Positions 1 to 6,325 are shown, counted from the stretch's first letter. The stretch is DNA of 6,377 nucleotides from Acidobacteriota bacterium (GCA_003476685.1 DMVN01000260.1:1-6377); one strand, 5' to 3'. Numbers and translations are program-made. The notes: generated by a model not told the origin, from the sequence alone.

Positions 1-576
1 TTTTCCCACTCCTTCAATTGGATGGTCGAGCAGCTTGAAGCCTATCGGCAAAGGATTCTCGGCCAGAACCGCGAACTTGAGCGACTGGCCACCACCGATC
101 CGCTGACCGGGGTGTATAACCGCCGCTATCTCATGGATTTCGCCACCAAGGAATTTTTGCGTTCGCAACGCTACTCCCATGTCTTTTCCGCGATCCAGAT
201 GGATATCGATTATTTCAAGAAAATAAACGATACCCATGGCCACGCGGTCGGCGACGAGGTGATCAAGGCCTTTACCGTCACGTGTCAGGAGGTTCTTCGG
301 GAAAGCGACGTGTTGGGCCGGGTAGGAGGGGAGGAATTTTCCATTATCCTGCCTGAAACCGACAGGGAAGGGGCGTTGATCGTCGCGGAACGGATTCGCC
401 GGGTCATCGCCGATTTGAAGGTATGCGCGGAGGAGCGGATTATCCGTTTTACGGTCAGCATCGGGGTCACCCATCTTCGGCAAGAGGATGCCGGTCTGGA
501 GGCTGTGCTGAGAAGGGCGGACGAGGCCCTCTATCTTGCCAAGAACGGCGGGCGGAACAAGGTGGTCACTGCCTGA
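1..576 (+). CDS. Diguanylate cyclase, GGDEF-domain protein (C-terminal part; gene truncated by window edge)
   Basis: The protein makes cyclic di-GMP from two GTP; the visible part is the catalytic domain. The frame stays open from base 1 through seven codons before the first ATG at 22, so the gene very likely starts outside the window and its sensory N-terminus is missing. Numbered from that ATG, residues 1-23 look like the helical linker that precedes GGDEF domains, followed by DPLTGVYNRR (26-35), the metal-binding segment MDIDYFKKIND (60-70), and the active-site GGEEF at 102-106. An RESD at 93-96, five residues before GGEEF, matches the RxxD product-inhibition site, so feedback control by c-di-GMP is expected. 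The ending ADEALYLAKNGGRNKV (166-181) is typical of the family. All catalytic residues I can check are present, so activity is likely. The gene is convergent with the methyltransferase. The input signal cannot be inferred. Confidence 0.93.
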   Translation, partial: FSHSFNWMVEQLEAYRQRILGQNRELERLATTDPLTGVYNRRYLMDFATKEFLRSQRYSHVFSAIQMDIDYFKKINDTHGHAVGDEVIKAFTVTCQEVLRESDVLGRVGGEEFSIILPETDREGALIVAERIRRVIADLKVCAEERIIRFTVSIGVTHLRQEDAGLEAVLRRADEALYLAKNGGRNKVVTA

Positions 577-582
577 TGGGTG

Positions 583-1161
583 TTATGGCGCCGCGATTTT
601 CCGCCAGATCGGCAGGGAGGGGCTGAGTCTCTCGAAACGGCGATCCTGCTCGATGGCGTCGCTGTTTTTGTGGTTGGCGATGAGTATCCCCCCGGTTTTC
701 ATCGAATCCTCAATGAGCCTTTCAAAACGCAACTGCTGTTCCCTGCCGGAAAAGGGGCGGTAGTAGTAAATCACCTCGTACCCGCTGTATCCCCCATATG
801 CCCAGATATCCGCCTGGGCAACCCGTTCCTCGCCGATGAGCTTGGCTGCAATGGGGAAGGAATATTCATCCTTTTCAATGCCGTACACCTCAAAACCGAA
901 CTGCTCGGCAATGAGCAGCACGTTGCCTATCCCGCAGCCCACATCCAAAAAACGGGGCATGGGCGCGGGCGGCTCATCCCGGTCGAGCCCGAGAAAATCG
1001 CTCACAAAACGGAGCTGGGCAAAGATCTGCCTGGTGTCCATGGCCACAAAAGGGTACTCGCAGCCGGTGTCGTTGCGGGTTTCCCTGGCGGCGTCCCGGC
1101 TGTAAAATCCGACAAACCGGTTGATGACGTTGTAAAAGATATCGTTTTCTTCGTTTTCCAT
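583..1161 (-). CDS. Class I SAM-dependent methyltransferase, substrate unknown
   Basis: A predicted 192-residue cytoplasmic methyltransferase. The SAM-binding motif I is FLDVGCGIGN at residues 71-80, followed by a second strand ending in an acidic residue, EVYGIEKDE (91-99), expected to bind the ribose hydroxyls; this is the Rossmann-like class I fold. Downstream are a probable motif IV region (QADIWAYGG, 116-124), a tyrosine-rich strand EVIYYYRPF (129-137) and a strand GGILIANH (157-164). The first 65 residues are helical, and I recognise no substrate-recognition domain. I chose the ATG at 1161. The frame is open further upstream to a TTG at 1263, but the added residues look unstructured, and only a weak purine stretch (GAAAG) precedes 1161. 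The gene ends 6 bases from the cyclase stop, with no room for a separate terminator. The target could be a small molecule, lipid or protein; nothing in the sequence decides. Confidence 0.8.
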   Translation of the reverse strand: MENEENDIFYNVINRFVGFYSRDAARETRNDTGCEYPFVAMDTRQIFAQLRFVSDFLGLDRDEPPAPMPRFLDVGCGIGNVLLIAEQFGFEVYGIEKDEYSFPIAAKLIGEERVAQADIWAYGGYSGYEVIYYYRPFSGREQQLRFERLIEDSMKTGGILIANHKNSDAIEQDRRFERLSPSLPIWRKIAAP

Positions 1162-1222
1162 GTGTCTTTCAGATAAAGAGGGTTGCTGGACAAGACCGGG
1201 AGCAGAACCGTGTATACCACGA

Positions 1223-1244
1223 TTGCCGATGAATTCCTCGGCAA
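1223..1244. repeat. Short inverted repeat between the M20 and methyltransferase genes
   Basis: TTGCCGA at 1223-1229 and TCGGCAA at 1238-1244 are perfect 7-base reverse complements around an 8-base spacer that contains GAATTC. It sits in the 104-base gap 1162-1265. No T-run follows on the minus strand, so it does not look like a classical terminator. It could be an operator or an RNA hairpin in the methyltransferase leader, and a chance match is possible. I see no convincing promoter in the rest of this gap. Confidence 0.35.
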
Positions 1245-1265
1245 AGTTGCCGTGCTGTGCCAAGG

Positions 1266-2573
1266 TTACATCGTGGCGTGCGCCCTGGCGCGTTGTTCTC
1301 CAAGGCGCGCCAGGGCGCAGAGCGCGGCTTGCGCCAGAAACCGGGCGCCCGTGGCCAGAACCCCTTCGTCAAAGTCGAAGCGGGGGCTGTGGGCCGGGGC
1401 ATCGTGCAGCGTGGTGTGTTTCGCGCCAAAACGTACCAGGCAACCGGGGATTTTTTGCAGGAAAAAGGAAAAATCCTCCCCGCCCAGGCTGGGCAGTGGC
1501 TGCCCCTTTACTTTGTCCTGGCCTACGATGTGCGCAGCCACCTCCGCGGCGATGCGGGCGGCGGCCGGGTCGTTGATCACCGGCGGATAGCCCTCCACAA
1601 AGGTGAAGGCGGTTGTTACCCGGTGGAGCTGCTCCATGGCCTGGGTCATGCGCTTGAGGCTGTCGCGGCAGGCGGCGCGGGTTTCCGGGCTGGTGGTCCG
1701 GATGGTGCCGGCAAGAACCACCTTCGAGGCGATCACGTTGGCGGCTGTGCCTCCGTGGATGGAGCCCACGGTGATGACGGCAGGGGAGCAGGGATGGGTT
1801 TCGCGGGCCACGATCCCCTGGATGCTGGTGATGAGCTGGCCCGCGGCCACGATGCAGTCCGAGGTTTCCTGGGGCTTGGCTCCATGCCCGCCCGGGCCGC
1901 GGATTAGTATGCTGAATTCATCGGTATAGGCAGAGATCAGCCCCGGCTGCACAACAATCTCCCCCAATTCGTAAAGGCGGTCGATATGCCCGGCAAAGAT
2001 CATGGAGGCGCCGTCGATGGCGCCCTCGTCGATCATCTCCTGCGCGCCGCCGTCACCTTCTTCCGCGGGCTGGAAGATGAGACTCACCCGGCCGGGAAGT
2101 TCGCCCTCTTTTTCCTTCAAAAGCGCGGCCGCGCCGAGCAGCATGGCCACATGGCCGTCATGGCCGCAGGCATGCATCACCCCCGGGTTGAGCGAACGGT
2201 AGGGGAAGGTGTTGAGCTCTTGGATGGGCAGGGCATCCATGTCGGCCCGGATGGCTACGGTGGGCCCGGGCAGTGTTCCCCGGAGCAAGCCAACGACACC
2301 GGTGCCGGCCACCCCAGTTTTAACTTCCAGCCCGAGTGAACTGAGCTTGCTGGCTATCAGCTTGGCCGTTTCCAGCTCTCGGTTTCCGAGCTCAGGATTC
2401 ATGTGCAGGAAACGCCGGATTTTAATCATCTCGGCCCGGTTCTTTTCTATTTCCAGGTCTATGGCCTGGGCCAGTTTTGGGTCCAGGACAGACTGGCCCG
2501 CAACCGGTCCAGGCTGCAGGCAGATGAATATCAGCAGCCCGCAGGAGATAAATTTTACCATCCGGCTAATCAT
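1266..2573 (-). CDS. M20-family amidohydrolase/metallopeptidase (hippurate hydrolase/ILR1-like), exported
   Basis: A 435-residue dizinc hydrolase of the M20 group that cleaves N-acyl amino acids or short peptides. Numbering from the chosen start, residues 1-26 form a signal peptide (basic start, hydrophobic 8-19, probable cut after VAG at 26), implying a periplasmic enzyme. Metal-site motifs are present: HACGHD (134-139) with Cys136 and His138, QPAEEG with Glu171 and Glu172, AGHID with His196, and His395 in HSPRFDFDE. GGHG at 228-231 lies in the inserted dimerisation domain. The ATG at 2573 has a strong GAGGGGG ribosome site 8 bases upstream. The frame opens back to 2714, but that stretch overlaps the YtxH-like gene and would bury the signal peptide. 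The first third and the remainder differ in sequence style and dinucleotide use (see findings), so the gene may be a hybrid. The physiological substrate is unknown. Confidence 0.88.
   Translation of the reverse strand: MISRMVKFISCGLLIFICLQPGPVAGQSVLDPKLAQAIDLEIEKNRAEMIKIRRFLHMNPELGNRELETAKLIASKLSSLGLEVKTGVAGTGVVGLLRGTLPGPTVAIRADMDALPIQELNTFPYRSLNPGVMHACGHDGHVAMLLGAAALLKEKEGELPGRVSLIFQPAEEGDGGAQEMIDEGAIDGASMIFAGHIDRLYELGEIVVQPGLISAYTDEFSILIRGPGGHGAKPQETSDCIVAAGQLITSIQGIVARETHPCSPAVITVGSIHGGTAANVIASKVVLAGTIRTTSPETRAACRDSLKRMTQAMEQLHRVTTAFTFVEGYPPVINDPAAARIAAEVAAHIVGQDKVKGQPLPSLGGEDFSFFLQKIPGCLVRFGAKHTTLHDAPAHSPRFDFDEGVLATGARFLAQAALCALARLGEQRARAHATM
1279..1319. repeat. Strong GC-rich inverted repeat at the 3' end of the M20 gene
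   Basis: TGCGCCCTGGCGCG at 1279-1292 and CGCGCCAGGGCGCA at 1306-1319 are perfect 14-base reverse complements around a 13-base spacer. The transcript would fold into a very stable hairpin ending about 10 bases before the stop codon of the hydrolase. The arms code for part of the Ala/Arg-rich C-terminal tail. There is no T-run after it in the direction of transcription, so a standard intrinsic terminator is unlikely. It might protect the 3' end of the message, slow transcription, or be one copy of a dispersed palindromic repeat. No second copy is visible in this window. Confidence 0.75.
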
Positions 2574-2581
2574 CGACAGAG

Positions 2582-2588
2582 CCCCCTC
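2582..2588 (-). promoter_or_regulatory. Ribosome binding site that fixes the M20 start
   Basis: On the minus strand GAGGGGG lies 8 bases before the ATG at 2573. It favours that codon over the ATG at 2561, for which the spacing would be about 20 bases, and over the far upstream starts inside the neighbouring gene. Confidence 0.6.
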
Positions 2589-2622
2589 TATGGTTAAAAA
2601 ACTGGTCGTAAAAAGTTCAGGC

Positions 2623-2952
2623 TTATTTTTCAGTATCCAGGTCTTCGGGGAATTCAGGTTCCTTTCTGACGTATTCGCCTTTCTTCTTTTCGATGAACTC
2701 CTTGATAGCTTCAATGCCTTCTCCGGCTTTTTCCTTGGCTATCTTGGCTCCCTTTTCGGCCTCCCGGGCCACTTTCTGGTAACCCTCGACCGCCAGCTGC
2801 TGGCCCTTTTTAGCCTGCTCTTTTATTTTCTGCCTGGTTTCCTTGCCGCTGGCCGGAGCGAACAGAATTCCCAGGATGAAACCGGTGGCGGCGCCGGCCA
2901 TGAAGGTCAAAAGGTAGTCGACAAAAGAGGAGCCTTTGTTGTTATCTGACAT
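2623..2952 (-). CDS. YtxH-like small membrane/envelope protein
   Basis: A 109-residue protein with the YtxH-family arrangement. It has a short polar start, one glycine-rich membrane segment at about residues 12-32 (DYLLTFMAGAATGFILGILF), then the family hallmark APASGKETRQKI (33-44), then a long, highly charged Lys/Glu/Ala helix (45-95) likely to form a coiled coil, and an acidic tail. The family has no established enzymatic activity; members are associated with the membrane and general stress in Bacillus. The start at 2952 has a strong site, AAAGGAGAGG, a few bases upstream. The gene overlaps the end of the DUF948-like gene by 11 bases, so the two are co-transcribed and probably translationally coupled. 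This order (DUF948 protein, then YtxH) is the same as in Bacillus ytxGH. The stop lies 49 bases before the M20 start. Confidence 0.85.
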   Translation of the reverse strand: MSDNNKGSSFVDYLLTFMAGAATGFILGILFAPASGKETRQKIKEQAKKGQQLAVEGYQKVAREAEKGAKIAKEKAGEGIEAIKEFIEKKKGEYVRKEPEFPEDLDTEK

Positions 2953-3313
2953 TTTTCCTCTCCTTTCTTTTTTTCATTAGCTGCCAACCGAAGCGCAGCA
3001 GCGGAAAAAGTACCGGCCAGTACTTGGAAGCCGGCCTGACCAGTCTGGTGGTCATGAACAGCGACAGCTCTGACAGCCCGGAAATGGTCTTCTTGGTGGA
3101 ATCAATGATGGCCCCGGCTTCGTCCAGGCGACGGTCGAGCTTGTCTTCAATTCTTTCCAGCTTGTGCAGTGCGAGCTGCAGTTCCTGGAAGGATTTTTCC
3201 GCTTCCCTGGCGGTTCGCCTGAGCTGGGCCAGAAAAAGGACCAGGAAAACCGTCAGAACGGCCGCGGCCACCGTCAGAATCAGGAAAAGCACCTGGTTGA
3301 AAGTCAGCAGCAT
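2942..3313 (-). CDS. DUF948 (YtxG-like) single-pass membrane coiled-coil protein
   Basis: A 123-residue protein with one N-terminal membrane helix (about residues 5-30), a charged heptad-like segment (31-75, including LERIEDKLDRRLDEAGAIID), and a Ser/Leu-rich stretch. A second moderately hydrophobic region (about 98-113, YWPVLFPLLRFGWQLM) may lie on or in the membrane, and the protein ends in a basic tail (KKRKERKNVR). The layout and the downstream YtxH-like partner fit the DUF948 family, whose molecular role is not known; the family call rests on layout and context more than on a diagnostic motif. The start is uncertain: no good Shine-Dalgarno precedes the ATG at 3313, and a candidate promoter lies so close that the transcript would be nearly leaderless. 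A complex with the YtxH-like protein in the envelope is an inference from gene pairing. Confidence 0.72.
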   Translation of the reverse strand: MLLTFNQVLFLILTVAAAVLTVFLVLFLAQLRRTAREAEKSFQELQLALHKLERIEDKLDRRLDEAGAIIDSTKKTISGLSELSLFMTTRLVRPASKYWPVLFPLLRFGWQLMKKRKERKNVR

Positions 3314-3322
3314 GATATCTTT

Positions 3323-3352
3323 ACATTAAGTCAAAAGACCCAGGATTGTCAA
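3323..3352 (-). promoter_or_regulatory. Candidate promoter for the DUF948-ytxH genes
   Basis: Reading the minus strand, a perfect -35 hexamer TTGACA (3352-3347) is followed after 18 bases by TAATGT (3328-3323), a poor -10 that keeps the key first TA and final T. The expected start site near 3316 is only a few bases before the ATG at 3313. The gap between permease and DUF948 genes is 60 bases, a sensible place for a promoter. Confidence 0.35.
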
Positions 3353-3355
3353 TCT

Positions 3356-3390
3356 TAAAGAATAAAGCCGGCTTCAGCCCGACCGCCGGC
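3356..3390 (-). terminator. Possible weak intrinsic terminator of the ABC importer operon
   Basis: On the minus strand GCCGGC (3390-3385) and GCCGGC (3372-3367) can pair around a 12-base loop and are followed directly by the T-rich CTTTATTCTTT (3366-3356). The stem spans the permease stop codon (3376-3374). GCCGGC is self-complementary and the T-run is broken, so the structure would be modest. Placement at the end of the operon and before a candidate promoter supports the call. Confidence 0.35.
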
Positions 3391-4372
3391 GGTTCAGCAG
3401 ATAGATGAAAAACGGAGCGCCAAACGCGGCCGTCACCACCCCGACCGGAAGCTCCGAAGGGGAATAAACAGTTCGGGCTATCAGGTCAGAGAGAAGAAGA
3501 AACACCCCCCCCGCCAGAGCGGCGTGAATAAAAAGACGGCGGTGATCAGGCCCGATTATCAGCCGGACGGCGTGGGGAACGATTAAACCGACAAACCCAA
3601 TGATTCCGGCCACCGACACCGAAAACGAAGCCAGCAGGGTGGCCAGTAGCAGGAAAATTTTTCTGACGGTTTTAACCGGCGAACCCAGCGACCTGGCCGT
3701 CTCCTCGCCCAGGCTCAGCAGGTTCATATCACGGGCAAGGCGCTGCGCCAGAAACAGTCCCGGAAGCACAGCCGCCAGCAGCAGCCAGACCTGTCGCCAC
3801 TCGGCCAGGGAAAAACTGCCCAGCAGCCAGAACACAGCCTGTTCGTAAGCGTCGGCCCGGCGGAAAAGAAGAAACGAAGTCAGGGCCGAGGCCAGGGCTC
3901 CGGCCGCAATTCCGGTCAGGAGGAGTGATTCACCTGTCTGATAACGCCGCCTTTCTGAAATAAGATAGACCGTGCCGACCAGCATCAGGCTGGTCAGGAA
4001 AGCCAGCAGGCTCTGAGCCGAAAGCCCGGCCAGGTTGACGGCCAGCCCGAGCTGCAGGCTGAGTACCGCCCCCAGGGAAGCCCCGGAAGAGGCTCCGAGG
4101 ATAAAGGGGTCAGCCAGCGGGTTGCGAAAGTATCCCTGGAGAATGGCTCCAGCCAGGGCCAGAGCAGCCCCCACCAGGTAGGCCAGCACAGCTCGGGGCA
4201 GGCGCAGGTTCAGGATGATACCGTAGAATTCTCCCTGGCCGGCAAAGATTGAGCGAAATAGTTCGCCCCAGGAAGTCTGGACCGGGCCGAGTTTGAGCGA
4301 CAGGCAAAATCCTGACAGGCTCAGAACCAGCAAAGCCAGGAGAAAAAGCCGTTGTCGTCGTTTCTGGCTCAT
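3374..4372 (-). CDS. btuC: ABC transporter permease, FecCD/BtuC family
   Basis: A 332-residue inner-membrane permease, the usual length for the FecCD/BtuC family, in which two copies form the translocation path for vitamin B12, haem or iron-siderophores. Recognisable family segments are LRLPR (56-60), the loop NPLADP (84-89) followed by FILGASSGAS (90-99), GFVGLIVPH (259-267) at the cytoplasmic coupling region, and the C-terminal LPVGVVTAAFGAPFFIYLL (308-326). About ten hydrophobic helices are distributed along the protein, starting at residues 9-26. The ATG overlaps the stop of the binding-protein gene as ATGA (4372-4369), a sign of translational coupling. The gene is last in the ATPase, binding protein, permease operon. 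Permease sequence alone does not separate B12 from iron-chelate uptake; the symbol rests mainly on the neighbouring binding protein. Confidence 0.88.
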   Translation of the reverse strand: MSQKRRQRLFLLALLVLSLSGFCLSLKLGPVQTSWGELFRSIFAGQGEFYGIILNLRLPRAVLAYLVGAALALAGAILQGYFRNPLADPFILGASSGASLGAVLSLQLGLAVNLAGLSAQSLLAFLTSLMLVGTVYLISERRRYQTGESLLLTGIAAGALASALTSFLLFRRADAYEQAVFWLLGSFSLAEWRQVWLLLAAVLPGLFLAQRLARDMNLLSLGEETARSLGSPVKTVRKIFLLLATLLASFSVSVAGIIGFVGLIVPHAVRLIIGPDHRRLFIHAALAGGVFLLLSDLIARTVYSPSELPVGVVTAAFGAPFFIYLLNRRRSG

Positions 4373-5436
4373 TTTTCACTAACCCGCAATTCAGGATAGA
4401 GGGTTTTCACCAGTTCCCGGTAGGCCTGGACCAGCCGCGGTGAGAACCGGCTGAACTGGTCTTCCTGCAGAAAAAAGAAGCTCCCCCGGGCCACGGCCTG
4501 GATTTTCTCAAAAGCCGGCTGGCTCTTAAACCAGGTCCGGGCCCGGTCAAAATCCTGCCGGCTGCGGCAGAGGATGAGAATCATTTCAGGGTTGTCCTGG
4601 ATGAGTTTTTCGCGGCTGTAGACGAGCCAGTTGCCCTTGAGCCGACTGGTGGCATTCTCAACCCGGGCTCTTTCCAGCAGGTGGTTGAGGTAGCTATCGC
4701 CGCCGCAGGTCCAGAGTCCCGACCCCTGTCCGAAGAGAGTCAGAAAAACCTTTTTTCCCGGCCGGTCCTGAGGCAGGCCTGTTTCTATACTTTGAACCTG
4801 TCGCTTGAGGTCAGAAACCAGGCCGGCCGCCTGTTCCTGGCGACAGGTGAGCTGGCCGATTCTTAAAATCAGGTTGAACAGGTCGTCAAAAGTTCGGCCG
4901 GTATCAAAAACATAGACCGGGAGCCGGTCACGGTATAACCGGTCCACCACTCTCCTGGGGTTGCCGCGGAAACCCAGCACCAGTTCCGGGTCGAGGCTGC
5001 GAATCTTTTCCAGGTTCAGGTCCACCAGGCCGCCCACCACTTCCTTGTTCCTGGCTTCTTCCGGGTAGTCGCAGTATCTGGTGACTCCGATTATTTCCTG
5101 GTTTAGACCGAGGGCGAATAGAATCTCGGTCAGGTTGGGGGCCAGAGAAATTATCCGCCGGGGACTGGAAACCAGGCGTACCCGGTGCCCCAGGTCATCC
5201 CGGAATTCCCGGGTCTGAGAATTCAGGGCCGGAGTAGCCAGTAAAATTATAAAAAGGGCGATACCCAAAAGGCTGAAGAGCCCGGTCGTAGAAACAGCCC
5301 CAGAAGCTAAACTCAAGCCGGGAGCTGATGAACTCTTCCAGTTCTTCAACATATTACCAGCAAGCCCGACCGGCCTTTTTAGCTCGGCCGATTCTTTTCT
5401 AAGAAAAATTGTTTCCGAAATTTCTAGGGTCCCCAT
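4369..5436 (-). CDS. btuF: ABC transporter substrate-binding protein, BtuF-like (corrinoid or metal-chelate)
   Basis: A periplasmic binding protein of the helical-backbone class (Peripla_BP_2/BtuF). From the ATG at 5436 it has 355 residues. A hydrophobic export segment lies at about 52-67 with a plausible cut after ATPA (67-70) and no lipobox cysteine. The first lobe starts with RRIISLAPNLTEILFALGL (93-111), followed by IGVTRYCDYPEEA (116-128), GGLVDLNLEKIRSLDPELVL (135-154) and RGNPRRVVDRL (157-167). The second lobe has VFLTLFGQGSGLWTCGGDSYLN (230-251). These segments align by eye with E. coli BtuF, which supports cobalamin or another corrinoid as ligand; iron chelates remain possible. The start is doubtful: 50 residues before the hydrophobic core is long, and an ATG at 5352 (residue 29) would give a more usual signal peptide, but neither start has a strong ribosome site. 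The gene follows the ATPase stop by 3 bases. Confidence 0.85.
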   Translation of the reverse strand: MGTLEISETIFLRKESAELKRPVGLAGNMLKNWKSSSAPGLSLASGAVSTTGLFSLLGIALFIILLATPALNSQTREFRDDLGHRVRLVSSPRRIISLAPNLTEILFALGLNQEIIGVTRYCDYPEEARNKEVVGGLVDLNLEKIRSLDPELVLGFRGNPRRVVDRLYRDRLPVYVFDTGRTFDDLFNLILRIGQLTCRQEQAAGLVSDLKRQVQSIETGLPQDRPGKKVFLTLFGQGSGLWTCGGDSYLNHLLERARVENATSRLKGNWLVYSREKLIQDNPEMILILCRSRQDFDRARTWFKSQPAFEKIQAVARGSFFFLQEDQFSRFSPRLVQAYRELVKTLYPELRVSEK

Positions 5437-5439
5437 TTC

Positions 5440-6282
5440 TTAATCTCTGGACTCACTGGTCGGAGCCGGAGGATTCTCTTTTTCCATCCCAGGCCCCGGA
5501 CCCTGGTGCAGAAGAGAAATTTCCGGAAGACCGGTGGAGCGGTTTAACCTGAGTTCTACCTCAACGCCAAAAATCTGCCGGATGAGCTCTTCCTTGAGCA
5601 ATTCCAGGGGCCGGCCGCGTGCGGCCGCCCGACCTTCCTTTAAAAACACCAGGTCTGAGCAATAGGCTACGGCCAGGTTCAAGTTGTGCTCAGCCACCAG
5701 AATGGCCTTGCTTTTTTCTTTTTGCAGTTTTTTCAGCAGCTGGTAAACCTGTAACTGGTAATTGAGGTCCAGGTGAGAGCTGGGCTCGTCCAGGAGCAGC
5801 ACCGGGGTATCCTGAGCCAGGGCTCTGGCTATCAGGACCCGCTGCCGCTCGCCTCCGCTGAGTTCGTTGAGCCTCTTATCTTTAAGCTCATAGACTCCGG
5901 TGAGACGCATGGCTTCTGTCACCGGGTCCTGCTCCCCGGACGACCGGCCGCGAGGGTAACTCGACTGGCGGTAGTAGCGGGCCATGGCCACCGTTTGTTC
6001 CACGGTGAATTCGAAGACCGGTTCAAAGACCTGGGGGACGTAGGCCAGCCAGGCGGCTATTTCCCTGGCCTTGAGCCGGGTCAGGTCCTGGCCGTTTACC
6101 AGGACCCGGCCCCTGACCATTGGAATCAATCTCTGGATGGCTTTGATCAGGGTGCTCTTGCCGGAGCCGTTGGGCCCGCAAACAGCCAAAAATTGGCCCG
6201 GTTCCAGGCCCAGAGAAATACCGGAAATGACGGGTCGGGTATCATAACCGGCTTCCAGGTTTTCAACTGTCAGAAGTTTCAT
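5440..6282 (-). CDS. btuD: ABC transporter ATP-binding protein, BtuD/FecE-like
   Basis: The cytoplasmic ATPase of the importer. Counting from the TTG one codon upstream of the chosen ATG, it shows Walker A GPNGSGKS (37-44), the Q-loop glutamine in VPQ (Gln85), the ABC signature LSGGERQRV (142-150), Walker B VLLLDEP (162-168), the D-loop SSHLD (169-173) and the switch His200 in AEHN. All catalytic residues are present. The PNGSGKSTL P-loop and the following 'I(Q/K)xLIPxVxGxVLVNGQDL' pattern are typical of ATPases paired with FecCD permeases. After about residue 255 there is a Pro/Gly/Glu-rich tail of some 25 residues without recognisable function. I prefer the ATG at 6282; the TTG at 6285 is possible because the AAGG ribosome site sits 8 bases from it and 11 from the ATG. 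It is the first gene of the operon in this window. Confidence 0.9.
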   Translation of the reverse strand: MKLLTVENLEAGYDTRPVISGISLGLEPGQFLAVCGPNGSGKSTLIKAIQRLIPMVRGRVLVNGQDLTRLKAREIAAWLAYVPQVFEPVFEFTVEQTVAMARYYRQSSYPRGRSSGEQDPVTEAMRLTGVYELKDKRLNELSGGERQRVLIARALAQDTPVLLLDEPSSHLDLNYQLQVYQLLKKLQKEKSKAILVAEHNLNLAVAYCSDLVFLKEGRAAARGRPLELLKEELIRQIFGVEVELRLNRSTGLPEISLLHQGPGPGMEKENPPAPTSESRD

Positions 6283-6319
6283 CAAAGTTCAGGCCTTTTC
6301 CGCGGGTCAGGCAGCTAAT

Positions 6320-6325
6320 ATTATA
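6320..6325 (-). promoter_or_regulatory. Candidate -10 box (TATAAT) upstream of the ABC importer operon
   Basis: The minus strand carries a perfect TATAAT about 38 bases before the ATPase ATG, within a local AT-rich patch (6318-6334). Upstream sequence offers only poor -35 matches (for example TAGCTT at a 17-base spacing). The implied start near 6313 would give a leader of roughly 30 bases. Confidence 0.4.

Noticed and set aside
22..576. Treating the ATG at 22 as the true start of the cyclase
   Set aside because: The frame is open to base 1 and residues before and after the ATG look like a continuing linker, so the gene is more likely truncated by the window.
580..1176. Long plus-strand open frame opposite the methyltransferase
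   Set aside because: The minus-strand frame has a clear SAM-binding motif and family features; the plus-strand product shows no recognisable domain and is a GC-driven shadow.
1162..1263. Extension of the methyltransferase to a TTG at 1263
   Set aside because: The 34 added residues have no recognisable fold, and the ATG at 1161 leads straight into the helical N-terminal part; the gap also holds a small hairpin.
1257..1907. Long plus-strand open frame opposite the M20 gene (and similar ones at 1183-1590 and 1986-2339)
   Set aside because: The products are low-complexity Gly/Ala/Arg sequences, while the minus strand encodes all M20 metal motifs in one continuous frame.
2612..2622. 11-base direct repeat AAAGTTCAGGC at 2612-2622 and 6284-6294, both just upstream of genes
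   Set aside because: In a sequence of this length a few 11-base matches are expected by chance, and the two copies sit in different contexts (end of the YtxH-like gene versus importer leader).
2574..2714. N-terminal extension of the M20 gene to 2714
   Set aside because: It overlaps the YtxH-like gene by about 90 bases and would place 47 polar residues before a good signal peptide; the ATG at 2573 has its own strong ribosome site.
2209..2949. 246-residue plus-strand open frame spanning the M20 start and the YtxH-like gene
   Set aside because: It is antisense to two supported genes; its Phe/Leu-rich middle is simply the complement of the Lys/Glu-rich YtxH helix.
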